Shown: in pieces, positions 16,304-24,919 of the stretch
Position numbering within the stretch: position 1 is the first letter of the stretch
How the letters are laid out: each line of letters opens with the position of its first letter
From: Microbacterium sp. PM5
Lineage (GTDB): Bacteria > Actinomycetota > Actinomycetes > Actinomycetales > Microbacteriaceae
NCBI RefSeq assembly: GCF_003293595.1
Contig: NZ_CP022162.1
Coordinates: forward strand, 713,737 to 777,736
Length of the DNA: 64,000 nucleotides
Reading direction: 5' to 3'
The notes under the pieces: generated by a model
Told to the model about the DNA's origin: nothing
Database searches by the model: none
Seen by the model: the letters and a program-made list of their open reading frames with translations, nothing else
Position numbers and translations under genes: made by a program

Positions 16304-17176
16304 TCAGCGGCTGAGCGCGTACCAGATGAGAAGCAGCGTGACCGCGAATCCGGTGAACTGGTTGAGCCACAGGAAGCGTTCCCACCCGCGGGTGGCACGC
16401 TCGGCATCCTGGTCCGCGACGTTGCGGTACGGCCAGACGGTGACGATGTAGGGCAGCGCGAGGAGAGCCGCGAGCGGTCCCGGCCACGCGGTGCCGAACA
16501 TCGCGACGCCAGCCGCCGCATACCCGGCGATGGCGAGGCGGACGGTGGTGCGGGCACCGAAGACCGTCGCGATGGACGAGATGTCGGCCTCTCGATCCGC
16601 CACGACGTCCTGCACGGCCCCGAAAGCGTGTGAGGCGATGCCCCAGAGGGCGAAGGCGACGATCACGGCGCTCAGCTGCCACGTCCACGTCGCGCCGGCC
16701 AGCACCAACCCGTACACGGCGGGGGAGAAGAAGTGGATGCTGCTGGTCACCGAGTCCGCGACGGGACGTTCTTTCAGACGAAGTGGCGGCGCGGAGTAGA
16801 AGACGACGAAGAAGAGGCTGATCGCGAGCACCAGCCAGGAGATGGGTGTGCCGACCAGCGCGAGGTAGACGACGAACGGCAGGCACGACAGAGCGGCCGC
16901 CCAGAGCGTGGTGGCGTGCAGGCGACGCTCGAGCACGGCGCCGTGGGCGCCACCCTTGCGGGGGTTGCGCAGATCGGACTCGTAGTCGAAGACATCGTTG
17001 ATCCCGTACATCGCCAGGTTGTAGGGGATCAGGAAGAAGACGGTGCCGACGATGAGGGTCGCATCGATCCTTCCGGTCGTGAGGACGGTGGCCGCCGCGA
17101 AGGGGTAGGCCGTGTTGATCCAGCTGACGGGTCGAGACGAGAGGAGGAGCTGGCGGGCGGTGGCGGTCGCGGTCAT
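16304..17176 (-). CDS. crtEb: Lycopene elongase (UbiA-type prenyltransferase)
   Basis: 290 residues with eight or nine membrane helices. The first aspartate-rich motif is NDVFDYESD and the second DVVADREAD, the standard UbiA pattern for metal-diphosphate binding. As the last gene of a carotenoid operon it should add two C5 units (from DMAPP) to lycopene, giving the C50 flavuxanthin-type intermediate. The ATG overlaps the crtYf stop (ATGA). The name follows the Corynebacterium/Micrococcus convention; the position right after the two small cyclase genes is the main reason for preferring an elongase over a quinone prenyltransferase. Confidence 0.88.
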   Translation of the reverse strand: MTATATARQLLLSSRPVSWINTAYPFAAATVLTTGRIDATLIVGTVFFLIPYNLAMYGINDVFDYESDLRNPRKGGAHGAVLERRLHATTLWAAALSCLPFVVYLALVGTPISWLVLAISLFFVVFYSAPPLRLKERPVADSVTSSIHFFSPAVYGLVLAGATWTWQLSAVIVAFALWGIASHAFGAVQDVVADREADISSIATVFGARTTVRLAIAGYAAAGVAMFGTAWPGPLAALLALPYIVTVWPYRNVADQDAERATRGWERFLWLNQFTGFAVTLLLIWYALSR

Positions 17177-17517
17177 CGTGCGGAATCCGTCTCGGTGTCG
17201 GTGGGGGAGGAGGGGTCGCGTCGAGGCGGGCGGAGGAGCTCGGCGACCGCGGGGACGGCGAAGGCGGCCACGATCGGATAGGACAGATCCTCGATGGGAG
17301 CCAGGCCCACACGGATGCCGCTGATGAGCGCGTCGGGATAGGTGAACAGGCCGGCGGCGATCATCGCGTTGTCGAAGATCACGGTGAGCACGACCAGAAC
17401 CACAGCGGTGATCACGCTCGCCGTCAGTCGCATGCCGAGCCCTGGACGGCGAGCCGTCGCGGCGAAGGCGATCGCCCCGACGAGGGCGAACGGCGCGACG
17501 ATCAGAGGATACGTCAC
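17173..17517 (-). CDS. crtYf: C50 carotenoid epsilon-cyclase subunit
   Basis: 114 residues from a GTG coupled to the crtYe stop (GTGA). Three membrane helices are visible, with the conserved FDNAMIAAGLFTYP segment typical of small lycopene cyclase subunits. Together with the preceding gene it forms a heterodimeric cyclase that closes the rings of the C50 chain. Ring type (epsilon versus gamma or beta) cannot be told from these residues; a decaprenoxanthin-like product is the usual outcome in related genera. Confidence 0.85.
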   Translation of the reverse strand: MTYPLIVAPFALVGAIAFAATARRPGLGMRLTASVITAVVLVVLTVIFDNAMIAAGLFTYPDALISGIRVGLAPIEDLSYPIVAAFAVPAVAELLRPPRRDPSSPTDTETDSAR

Positions 17518-17873
17518 GGCATCCTCCGCACTCGCCGGGCCCGTGCCGTCAGCGCGCGGATCGCCGCAGCATGCACCACGAGCGCCAGATAGCACAGGAA
17601 GGCGAGGAAGACGGGCTCTTCGACCGGAAGGTGCGGCGCCAGATCGATCCCCAGGAGATAGGGGCTGTCACCCTTGACGAACACGCCGGTGGCGATGCCG
17701 ACGGCATCCCAGAGCAGGAAGAACGCCGTCGCGACGAGGACCGTGGCGATCGCGCGCCCGCGGCGGCGCTCGGCCGTTCGGGATGCCGGCCACAGGACGA
17801 GGCGAAAGCGTGCATCCAGCGCGATGATCCCGCCCAGCGACACCAGGAGGACGAGCAGATAGGCGCCGGGCAT
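17514..17873 (-). CDS. crtYe: C50 carotenoid epsilon-cyclase subunit
   Basis: 119 residues with three membrane helices and the cyclase segment FLLWDAVGIATGVF followed by GIDLAPHLPVEEPVF, both characteristic of the heterodimeric lycopene cyclase family. The start was placed at the ATG one base after the crtI stop; an upstream extension in the same frame is only antisense to the crtI end. It partners with the next gene; neither subunit is expected to work alone. Confidence 0.85.
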   Translation of the reverse strand: MPGAYLLVLLVSLGGIIALDARFRLVLWPASRTAERRRGRAIATVLVATAFFLLWDAVGIATGVFVKGDSPYLLGIDLAPHLPVEEPVFLAFLCYLALVVHAAAIRALTARARRVRRMP

Positions 17874-17874
17874 G

Positions 17875-19470
17875 TCAGTCGTCGCCGGCGCCGCGGCGGA
17901 TGCTCCGTCCTGCTCCCACGCCGCTCGGCTCCGGGAGGCGGGCCGCTCCGTCGTCTCCACGAAGTCTCTTGACGACCAGCTCGGCCGAGATCAGGCACAT
18001 CGGAAGGCCGATGCCGGGCAGCACGGAGGTGCCGGCATAGAAGAGCCCGTCGACCTTTCGTGACGCGTTCCGAGGTCGGAAGACGGCACTCTGGCCGAGC
18101 GTGTGCGCGAGTCCGAGGGCGCCGCCCCGCCACGCTCCCAGATCGGCTTCGAAGTCGGCCGGTGCGATGGTGCGCCGCACCCGGATGCGTGCGGCGAGGT
18201 CCGGGATGCCGGTCCATGCCGCGATCTGCGCGATGACGCGATCTGCGGCTGCCTCGATCAACGGCGCGCCTGCCCCGTCGACGCCGCCGTGCCCGAGTGA
18301 CGGATCGGCGGGCATCGGAACGAGCACGAAGAGGTTCTCGCTGCCCGCCGGGGCGACCGATGGGTCCGTCGCCGAGGGGCGGCACACGTACAGGGAGGCA
18401 GGATCGGGAATCCGCGTGTCGCGGCCGAACACATCGCCGAAGTTCTTCTGCCAGTCCCGGGCGAACAGCAGGGTGTGGTGGGCCAGCTGCGGAAGCTCGC
18501 CCTCGACGCCGAGCAGCAGCAGAAGGGCGCCGGGTCCGGGGTTGCGCCGTCGCCACCACCGTTCCGGGTAGGTCTGCAGCGACTCCGGCAGCATCGTCGT
18601 CTCCGTCGCGTGCAGGTCTGCGGACGACACGACGATGTCGGCTTCGTGCACCGTGCCGTCGGCCAACCGGATGCCGATCGCGCGCGCATCGTGGGTGAGG
18701 ATCTCCGCCACGGGCGACGCCGTGTGCACGGTGGCGCCCTGGGCCTCGGCCACGCGGGAGACGGCCGCGATCACCTCGGTGAAGCCGCCCTGTGGGTAGA
18801 GGACGCCCTCGTCCAGGTCGAGGTGGCTCATGAGGTGGTACAGGCTCGGCGCATCGTAGGGGGATGATCCGAGGAAGACCGCGGGGTAGCCCAGGATCTG
18901 GCGCAGGACGGGATCGGCGAAGCGCCGCGCGACGTGGTCGTTGAGCGATCGCGTGAGCAGGGGAGCGAGGCGAGGCAGCTGACCGGCCACGGCCGGGGCC
19001 CGCAGACCCTTCGTGGAGGCGTAGGTGTCGTAGAGGAACCGCGACACGGCGAGGTCGTACGCATCGTGGGCCGAATCGAGGTACTCGTCGAGACGTGCTC
19101 CGGCGCCCGGCTCGCGGCTCTCGAAGAGCTCCCGCGCCTGCGCGCGACCGGACACCACGTCGATCGGATCGCTGGGTGCGGCGCCGTTTGGCTCGGGATA
19201 GACGCGATAGGCGGGGGTCAACGGCACGAGATCGAGCTGCTCGGCCGCTGTGGTGCCGCACAGGCGGAAGAAGTGATCGAAGACCTCGGGCATGAGATAC
19301 CAGCTCGGTCCCGTATCGAAGCGGAAGCCGTCGCGCTCCCACGAGCCCGCTCGACCGCCCAGCTCGGGGGAGGCCTCGTGGAGGTCGACTCTCCAGCCGT
19401 CGCGCGCGAGCAGGGCGGCGGTGGCGAGCCCTGAGATGCCTCCGCCGATGACGAGGGCCGTGCGGCTCAT
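17875..19470 (-). CDS. crtI: Phytoene desaturase (CrtI type)
   Basis: 531 residues. The N-terminal FAD-binding signature ALVIGGGISGLATAALLA is followed by GGRAGSWERDGFRFDTGPSWYLMP, and the C-terminus has the carotenoid-oxidoreductase signature GLFYAGTSVLPGIGLPMCLISAE. The enzyme introduces double bonds into phytoene to give lycopene. The ATG overlaps the crtB stop (ATGA). Length fits bacterial CrtI proteins and no break is visible. Confidence 0.93.
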   Translation of the reverse strand: MSRTALVIGGGISGLATAALLARDGWRVDLHEASPELGGRAGSWERDGFRFDTGPSWYLMPEVFDHFFRLCGTTAAEQLDLVPLTPAYRVYPEPNGAAPSDPIDVVSGRAQARELFESREPGAGARLDEYLDSAHDAYDLAVSRFLYDTYASTKGLRAPAVAGQLPRLAPLLTRSLNDHVARRFADPVLRQILGYPAVFLGSSPYDAPSLYHLMSHLDLDEGVLYPQGGFTEVIAAVSRVAEAQGATVHTASPVAEILTHDARAIGIRLADGTVHEADIVVSSADLHATETTMLPESLQTYPERWWRRRNPGPGALLLLLGVEGELPQLAHHTLLFARDWQKNFGDVFGRDTRIPDPASLYVCRPSATDPSVAPAGSENLFVLVPMPADPSLGHGGVDGAGAPLIEAAADRVIAQIAAWTGIPDLAARIRVRRTIAPADFEADLGAWRGGALGLAHTLGQSAVFRPRNASRKVDGLFYAGTSVLPGIGLPMCLISAELVVKRLRGDDGAARLPEPSGVGAGRSIRRGAGDD

Positions 19471-20321
19471 GCGGTGCTCCGTTTCGGGGGGCGGCCGGCG
19501 AGGGCACGGGCCGCGATGGTTGCTTTGACGGGGGTGGGCACGGAGACCCGCGCGGTCTCGTCGTCATCGCGCAGGCGGCGGGAGAGCTCCGCGAACAGGC
19601 CGTGTGCGGTGGTCACAGCGCGCCGGCAGTCGGCGGGCAGGTCGGCGATCGCCCGCGCGGCGGCATCCAAGTCGGCGTCGATGCGGTCGAGGACGGCGAT
19701 GCGGTCTCGGTGTCCGTCCTGGAGGCCGAGGTAGTCGCGACCGAGGCGGTTCTCGTCGTCCGCGCGGTCGCGGAGGAAGTTCACGTCCTGGAAAGCGGCA
19801 CCGAGGCGGCGGGCGCCGTCGACGAGAGCCGGATCGGCGATCAGCGGCGTGCTGCGACCGGCGTTGACGAAGATCTGCAGGCACATCAGACCGACGACCT
19901 CCGCCGACCCGTAGACGTAGGCGTCGTGCGATGCGTCGTCGTGCTGCGTGCGTGTGAGGTCGGTTCGCATGGAGGCGAAGAACGGCCGGATGAGATCATG
20001 ACCGATCCCGCACTCGCGTGCCGCCAACGCGAACGCGTGGACGATGAGGTTGGTGCTGAAGCCCCGAGCCACCGCAGCGAGCGTCTCGGCCTCCAGCTCG
20101 TCCAGCAGCAGACGCTGGGTGGATGAGGGCAGACCCGTCGCCTCGGCGGCGCCGTCGACGACCTCGTCCGCCACTCGGACGAGCGCGTAGACGCTGCGCA
20201 CATGCGTGCGCACGCGCGGACCGAGAAGGCGGCACGCCAGGGCGAAGGACGTCGAATAGGCCGTGATCACGGTCGCTGCCGCGTCTTGTGCGCAGCGGTC
20301 GTACGACGATCCGCCGCTCAC
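19467..20321 (-). CDS. crtB: Phytoene synthase
   Basis: 284 residues of the squalene/phytoene synthase family. Both aspartate-rich motifs are present: ALVRVADEVVDG (about 45-56) and NFLRDRADDENRLGRDYLG (about 178-196). It condenses two GGPP molecules to phytoene. The GTG is coupled to the crtE stop (GTGA). Size and motifs are normal for the family. Confidence 0.93.
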   Translation of the reverse strand: MSGGSSYDRCAQDAAATVITAYSTSFALACRLLGPRVRTHVRSVYALVRVADEVVDGAAEATGLPSSTQRLLLDELEAETLAAVARGFSTNLIVHAFALAARECGIGHDLIRPFFASMRTDLTRTQHDDASHDAYVYGSAEVVGLMCLQIFVNAGRSTPLIADPALVDGARRLGAAFQDVNFLRDRADDENRLGRDYLGLQDGHRDRIAVLDRIDADLDAAARAIADLPADCRRAVTTAHGLFAELSRRLRDDDETARVSVPTPVKATIAARALAGRPPKRSTA

Positions 20322-21394
20322 GGGATGCGCTCCTCGATCGTGTTCGCGACCTCGGCCAGCAGTGCGACGACGGCAGGGGGCAGGGACGGCGATGCGGCGC
20401 GGGAACGTGCGCGGCGGAGGCGATCGTGAATGAGAGCGACCAGGTCGTCGCGGGCGCCGCTGGCTTCGAGTTCCCGCTGCGCGCGGCGCACGGCGATCGG
20501 GCCCGTGTGCGCGACGGCGAGGGCCGAGCTCACCCGCGGCCAGGCGGCGGTGTCGCGCGCGAGCGCGATCAGGGGAGTGCGCTTGGCCTCGCGAAGATCG
20601 GCGCCGGGGTCGCGGCCGGCTTGACGACGTGAGCCGAACGTTCCGATGAGGTCGTCGACCAGCTGGAAGGTGAGCCCGAGGTCGGCGGCGGCGAGGGAGA
20701 GCTGCGCCCGGGCGGCATCCGATGCCCCGGCCAGGACCGCTCCGGCCAGCAGCGGCGCTTCGAAGGAATAGGCGGCCGTCTTGTCGTGGGCGGCGCCCAG
20801 CAGCGCATCGGTCTCGGGATAGTCCGCACGCGCGGCGTGCTCGACATCGGCGAGTTCGCCGGATGCCGAGACGAGGATCGCGTCGTCCATGATCTGCAGA
20901 AGCGCGGCGCGTGCCGGTGCGTCGATGGCGACGGAGGCGACCAGCCGCGTGGCCTCGAACAGGAGGAGATCGCCGGCGAGCACGGCCGCGGCGTCGCCGA
21001 CCGTTGCCGCCTGGTCCGCCGACGCTCCGAAGGAGTGGGCGCGCGTGCGGAATCGACCCGCGACGTTGGGAATGCCGCGTCGCTCCAGATCGCGATCGAT
21101 GAGGTCGTCGTGCACGACGAAGGCGGTGTGCAGCAGTTCGAGGGCGGCGGCGACGTCCCAGACGGCCGCACCCGCCGTGTGGAGCGCGTCGGTCGATCCG
21201 CCGAATGCGCGATAGGCCGCGACGACCAGTGCCGGCCTCAGGCGTTTCCCGTCGGCGGCTGCCGCGGTCGTCGCGGCTGCAAGCGCACGGGCGCCATCGC
21301 CGAGGGGCGCGGCCCGCCGTTCGAGCCGCTCGAGGGCGCCATCGATCGCCGCGTCGATCCTTTGCCGCGCGTCGTCGTCGAGCAGCGTGATCAC
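20318..21394 (-). CDS. crtE: Geranylgeranyl diphosphate synthase
   Basis: 358 residues from a GTG that overlaps the idi stop (GTGA); a longer in-frame extension is antisense to idi and was rejected. The first aspartate-rich motif is HDDLIDRD, with the usual GKRLRP upstream; the second appears as FQLVDDLIGTFG, where the last Asp of DDxxD is Gly, as in several actinobacterial CrtE enzymes. It makes GGPP, substrate of CrtB and, in Corynebacterium, the signal sensed by the CrtR regulator. Confidence 0.92.
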   Translation of the reverse strand: MITLLDDDARQRIDAAIDGALERLERRAAPLGDGARALAAATTAAAADGKRLRPALVVAAYRAFGGSTDALHTAGAAVWDVAAALELLHTAFVVHDDLIDRDLERRGIPNVAGRFRTRAHSFGASADQAATVGDAAAVLAGDLLLFEATRLVASVAIDAPARAALLQIMDDAILVSASGELADVEHAARADYPETDALLGAAHDKTAAYSFEAPLLAGAVLAGASDAARAQLSLAAADLGLTFQLVDDLIGTFGSRRQAGRDPGADLREAKRTPLIALARDTAAWPRVSSALAVAHTGPIAVRRAQRELEASGARDDLVALIHDRLRRARSRAASPSLPPAVVALLAEVANTIEERIP

Positions 21395-21939
21395 GAGGCT
21401 CTCCGAACGGTCGCTTCCTCGAAGACGCCGAGCTGTTCGGCCTGAAGCACCAGCCATGGGCTGAAGGCCCAGGGGGTCGCTCTCAACGAGACGGCCAGAT
21501 CGGCCGGATCGACCCAGCGGGCCTCGGCGACCTCGAGGGGATTCAGCCGCGGCTCGTCGTCGACGATGGCGGTGTAGACCGGGCAGATCTCGTGCTCGAC
21601 GATGCCGCTCGCGTCGACGGCGCGATAGCGGAAGAGCGGCAGCGCGAGCTGCACGTCGCGCAGTGTGAGACCGAGTTCTTGTTCCGCCCGGCGATGGACG
21701 GCGTCGATCACCGCCTCCGCGGGCCGGGGGTGGCCGCAGAACGAGTTGCTCCACACTCCCGGCCAGGTCTTCTTGTCGAGCGCTCGCCGGGTGACGAGGG
21801 TTTCGCCGCGCGAGTTGTACACGTGGCAGGAAAATGCCAGATGAAGGGCGGTATCGGTGCCGTGGACGCTCGCCTTCGGCGCCGTCCCGATCTCGTCCCC
21901 GTCGTCATCGAGCAGGACCACGTATTCTGTCGGGGACAC
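21391..21939 (-). CDS. idi: Isopentenyl-diphosphate isomerase, type 1
   Basis: 182 residues. The active-site segments are HLAFSCHVYN, WPGVWSNSFCGHPRP (catalytic Cys) and RAEQELGL plus EHEICPVYTA (catalytic and metal-binding Glu), all typical of the Nudix-fold type 1 enzyme. It interconverts IPP and DMAPP, and DMAPP is also the donor used by the terminal elongase. The GTG is preceded by AAGGAGAA. It is the first gene of the seven-gene carotenoid operon. Confidence 0.93.
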   Translation of the reverse strand: MSPTEYVVLLDDDGDEIGTAPKASVHGTDTALHLAFSCHVYNSRGETLVTRRALDKKTWPGVWSNSFCGHPRPAEAVIDAVHRRAEQELGLTLRDVQLALPLFRYRAVDASGIVEHEICPVYTAIVDDEPRLNPLEVAEARWVDPADLAVSLRATPWAFSPWLVLQAEQLGVFEEATVRRAS

Positions 21940-21951
21940 GATCTTCTCCTT

Positions 21952-21972
21952 ATTGCTAGTTTAGCTAGCGAT
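21952..21972. promoter_or_regulatory. Candidate MarR operator in the crt intergenic region
   Basis: Arms ATTGCTAG (21952-21959) and CTAGCGAT (21965-21972) are inverted with one mismatch and a 5-nt spacer; the inner GCTAG/CTAGC arms are perfect. On the minus strand it covers a TAAACT -10 for idi. A GATACT hexamer for the divergent regulator lies at 21980-21985, so binding here could affect both genes. Confidence 0.6.
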
Positions 21973-22012
21973 TTTAAGGGATACTACCTTTCGAGTGAGG
22001 GGGGTGTCCAGC

Positions 22013-22480
22013 GTGACAGACCGGTGGATCCCAACGACGGAGCGCGACCAGCTCGTGCGCGAGGCGCTCGTCGCCGTGCGCTCCTTCAGCGATTCTATGG
22101 ACCGCATGCACGGCGTGCTCCGCAGCGACATGGATATGAACGGCTCGGATTTGGCGGCCCTGCGCATGCTGATCGTCCGCGAGCAGCGAGGTGAGTGGGT
22201 GTCTCCGCACGAGATCGCACGACACCTCGCCATCTCCACCGCCTCGACGACGAAGCTTCTCGATCGCCTCGCCGAGCGGGGACACATCGAACGCCGTCCT
22301 CACCCGGCCGATCGGCGCGCCCGCATCGTCGTGCTCACCGACCGCGCCCGGAGCGAGTTCTATCGCCATCTCGGCGCGCGCATGGCGAAGATGCGCGATG
22401 TCATGGATGCCTACAGCGATGACGAGCTGCGTGCGATCGCCCGTTTCCTCGATGACATGGACGAGGCGATGGTCGACTGA
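22013..22480 (+). CDS. MarR-family regulator, probable carotenoid repressor
   Basis: 155 residues with a winged helix-turn-helix: SPHEIARHLAISTASTTKLLDRLAERGHIERR and the DRRARIVVLT wing. The GTG at 22013 was chosen because AGGGGG lies about 9 nt before it; GTG at 21995 is a possible longer start. It is divergent from idi with the palindrome between them. In Corynebacterium glutamicum CrtR, a MarR-type protein divergent from the crt operon, represses it and is released by GGPP and related diphosphates. The same role is inferred here from position; the sequence alone does not show the ligand. Confidence 0.82.
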   Translation: MTDRWIPTTERDQLVREALVAVRSFSDSMDRMHGVLRSDMDMNGSDLAALRMLIVREQRGEWVSPHEIARHLAISTASTTKLLDRLAERGHIERRPHPADRRARIVVLTDRARSEFYRHLGARMAKMRDVMDAYSDDELRAIARFLDDMDEAMVD

Positions 22481-22499
22481 ATTCCGCCGCAGACGTAGA

Positions 22500-22537
22500 A
22501 ACGAAGAAGGCGTCCCGATCGGGACGCCTTCTTCGTT
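22500..22537. terminator. Palindromic terminator after marR
   Basis: The 38-bp stretch is a perfect palindrome: arms of 18 bp (22500-22517 and 22520-22537) around AT. It follows the regulator stop by 19 bp and also lies downstream of the minus-strand tRNA, so it can close both transcripts. Confidence 0.82.
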
Positions 22538-22561
22538 GACCGGATGACACATCCGACCGAT

Positions 22562-22638
22562 TGGTTGCGGGGACAGGATTTGAACCTGCGACCTCTGGGT
22601 TATGAGCCCAGCGAGCTACCGAGCTGCTCCACCCCGCG
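22562..22638 (-). tRNA. Initiator tRNA-fMet (CAT)
   Basis: 77 nt including an encoded CCA. Initiator features are visible: C1 opposite A72 instead of a Watson-Crick pair, three consecutive G-C pairs in the anticodon stem (GGG CTCATAA CCC), and TTCAAAT in the T loop. A TAGGCT -10 lies at 22650-22655 on the same strand, about 11 nt before the 5' end. Confidence 0.95.
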
Positions 22639-22817
22639 GCACAAGGAATAGCCTAACACGGGTTTTGCCCACCGGTGCACACCCGCCCGACGAGCCGGCG
22701 GTCGTTGCTCCGGGCACGGTGGTTCGGGAGGATGGGACGACCGCGTCACGCACACGCCCATCGCGACGGGATCGATATCGGGGCGCCCCAGTGATCACTC
22801 CCGAGAGGACACAACCG

Positions 22818-23621
22818 ATGAGAACGGATGCCGTCGGCATCGCCGTCGCACAGTTCGCGCCCACGGCGGACAAGGCCGACAATCTGCGCGTCATCGACGA
22901 GCTGGCCGGTGTGGCCGCGGATCGCGGGGCCGAGGTCGTGCTCTTCCCCGAATACTCGAGCTACTTCGTCGACCCGTTCGATGCGACGCTCGCCGCCAAC
23001 GCGGAGCACCTGGACGGGGCATTCGTCGCGGGACTGACGGCGATCGCTTCGCGTCGCGGTGTCGTGGTTGTCGCGGGGATGGTCGAACACGGTGCGACCC
23101 CGCGCGTGCGCAACACCGTTGTCGCCGTGGACGCGACCGGACTTCAGGCGGTGTCACGCAAGCTTCATCTCTACGACGCGTTCGGGCAGCGAGAGTCCGA
23201 CTGGGTCGAGCCGGCGCCTGTCAACGCTCCGGAAACCTTCGAGGTGGGAGGGCTGACCATGGCGCTGATGACCTGCTACGACCTTCGCTTTCCGGAGGTG
23301 GGGCGCGTGCTCGCCGACGCGGGCGCTCACGTGATCCTGGTAGCGGCGGAGTGGGTCAGAGGGCCGCTCAAGGAACAGCACTGGCGAACGCTTCTGCATG
23401 CGCGTGCCATCGAGAACACCCTCTACGTGGCAGGCGCCGATCATCCGCCCCCGCTCGGCGTCGGCGCCTCGATCGTCGTCGATCCTCAGGGCGTGGAGAT
23501 CGCCGGGGTGGGAACCGCGACCGACGTGGCCGTCGGTTTTGCGTATGCCGGGGCCATCGACCGTGTCCGACGCGTCAACCCGGCGCTGCAGTTGCGGCGG
23601 TTCAGGGTCGAGCCGCGCTGA
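22818..23621 (+). CDS. Nitrilase-superfamily amidohydrolase (omega-amidase-like)
   Basis: 267 residues. The catalytic triad is visible as Glu45 (LFPEYSS), Lys115 (SRKLHLYD) and Cys153 (MTCYDLRFPE). The start is the ATG after GAGAGGAC; the frame runs on upstream only through the tRNA region. The family hydrolyses small amides; members closest to Nit2/YafV act on alpha-ketoglutaramate or alpha-ketosuccinamate. The next gene, convergent and overlapping by 20 bp, is a transaminase of the type that makes such keto-amides, which supports an omega-amidase role. The alternative is a general carbon-nitrogen hydrolase of unknown substrate. Confidence 0.82.
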   Translation: MRTDAVGIAVAQFAPTADKADNLRVIDELAGVAADRGAEVVLFPEYSSYFVDPFDATLAANAEHLDGAFVAGLTAIASRRGVVVVAGMVEHGATPRVRNTVVAVDATGLQAVSRKLHLYDAFGQRESDWVEPAPVNAPETFEVGGLTMALMTCYDLRFPEVGRVLADAGAHVILVAAEWVRGPLKEQHWRTLLHARAIENTLYVAGADHPPPLGVGASIVVDPQGVEIAGVGTATDVAVGFAYAGAIDRVRRVNPALQLRRFRVEPR

Positions 23622-24819
23622 TCAGCGCCAGTCGGCGGCTTGCCTCGGCGATGACGTCCGTCCGTTTGCAGGCAGCGAAGCGCACCAGCGTGGCATAGTC
23701 GGAGCGGTGTTCGGGAGCGACGAATGCCGTGAGCGGAATTGCCACGACACCGGCGCGTGCCGGCAGTTCGCGGCAGAAGTGTGCCGCGTCAGTTCCGGGT
23801 TCCATCAGTGCCGCGGCATCCGCCACCGTGAAGTAGGAGCCGGCCGGCGTCGACACCGTGAACCCCGCGGCACGCAGTCCCTCGGCGAGTCGGTCGCGTT
23901 TCCGCCCCAGTGTGGCCGCGATCTCGGTGAAGACGGCGTCGGGAAGTCCGAGACCGACGGCGACGGCGTCCTGGAACGGCGTCGTACTGACGTAGGTGAG
24001 GAACTGCTTGACCGCCAGGACGGCGTCGATCAGGTCGGCGGGACCGGTGATCCACCCGATCTTCCATCCCGTGGTGGAGAACGTCTTGCCCGCTGAGGAG
24101 ATCGACAGGGTGCGCTCTGCGGCTGCGGGATCTGTCGCGATCGGAACATGGGCGCCGTCGAAGACGAGGTGTTCGTAGACCTCGTCCGTGACGATGAGAG
24201 CGTCGTGATGCTCTGCCAGCCGGACGATCTCGGCGCGCACGTCCGCGGAGAAGACGGCGCCGGTCGGATTGTGTGGATCGTTCACCAGAATGATCCGCGT
24301 GCGGTCGGTCACGGCGGCCGCAAGGAGGTCGAGGTCGGGCTGGAAGTCGGGCCATCGCAGCGGCACGGTGACCAGTCGCGCGCCGGTCAGCGCCACGATG
24401 GCCGCGTACGCGTCGTAGTAGGGCTCGAAGACGACGACCTCGTCCGCAGGAGAATCGATCAGCGCCAGCAATGTGGCGGCCAGCGCCTCGGTCGCTCCCG
24501 CGGTCGTCACGACCTCGCGGTCGGGATCAACGGTGAGCCCGTAGAAGCGCGCCTGATGCGCGGCGATCGCTTGGAGCAGGGCGGGGACGCCGCGACCAGG
24601 CGCGTACTGATTGCGTCCGTTCGCGATGGCCGCGCGGGCCGCCTCCAGAACCACGGCGGGGCCGTCCTCGTCGGGGAAACCCTGGCCGAGGTTGATCGCC
24701 CCCGATTGTGCGGCCAGCGCACTCATCTCCGCGAAGATCGTCGGGGCGGCGACTCCCGATGCGGACAGTAGTCCCGCGCCCTGTGCCGTGCGGCGCCACG
24801 TGCCCGGAATCTCTCGCAT
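23602..24819 (-). CDS. PLP aminotransferase, methionine/glutamine (KAT/YbdL) type
   Basis: 405 residues of class I/II fold. INLGQGFPDEDGP near the N-terminus, NDPHNPTG, the TDEVYEHLVF cofactor segment and the Schiff-base lysine in SSAGKTFSTTGWKIGW are all present; this combination is that of kynurenine/glutamine-transaminase K and methionine aminotransferases. The ATG at 24819 was chosen because TAGCCT ends 7 nt before it. It would transaminate the keto acid of methionine with glutamine as donor, leaving a keto-amide for the neighbouring amidase. The gene is convergent with that amidase, so co-regulation is not shown. Confidence 0.82.
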   Translation of the reverse strand: MREIPGTWRRTAQGAGLLSASGVAAPTIFAEMSALAAQSGAINLGQGFPDEDGPAVVLEAARAAIANGRNQYAPGRGVPALLQAIAAHQARFYGLTVDPDREVVTTAGATEALAATLLALIDSPADEVVVFEPYYDAYAAIVALTGARLVTVPLRWPDFQPDLDLLAAAVTDRTRIILVNDPHNPTGAVFSADVRAEIVRLAEHHDALIVTDEVYEHLVFDGAHVPIATDPAAAERTLSISSAGKTFSTTGWKIGWITGPADLIDAVLAVKQFLTYVSTTPFQDAVAVGLGLPDAVFTEIAATLGRKRDRLAEGLRAAGFTVSTPAGSYFTVADAAALMEPGTDAAHFCRELPARAGVVAIPLTAFVAPEHRSDYATLVRFAACKRTDVIAEASRRLALISAARP

Positions 24820-24826
24820 CGCGCTC

Positions 24827-24832
24827 AGGCTA
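24827..24832 (-). promoter_or_regulatory. -10 box for the aminotransferase
   Basis: TAGCCT on the minus strand, seven bases before the ATG. Confidence 0.5.
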
Positions 24833-24919
24833 CATGCATAGGCTGGGCGAGGTGCGGGCATAAGCAACACACAGAATCGCGCGACATCCTGGTCAGGTCT
24901 TGGGAAGAAGGAAGCACAC

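Noticed and set aside
13321..16557. 1078-codon open frame antisense to the UPF0182 gene
   Set aside because: The translation is dominated by Arg, Val and Asp with no fold pattern and runs through the terminator hairpin; the sense gene has clear membrane helices and family size.
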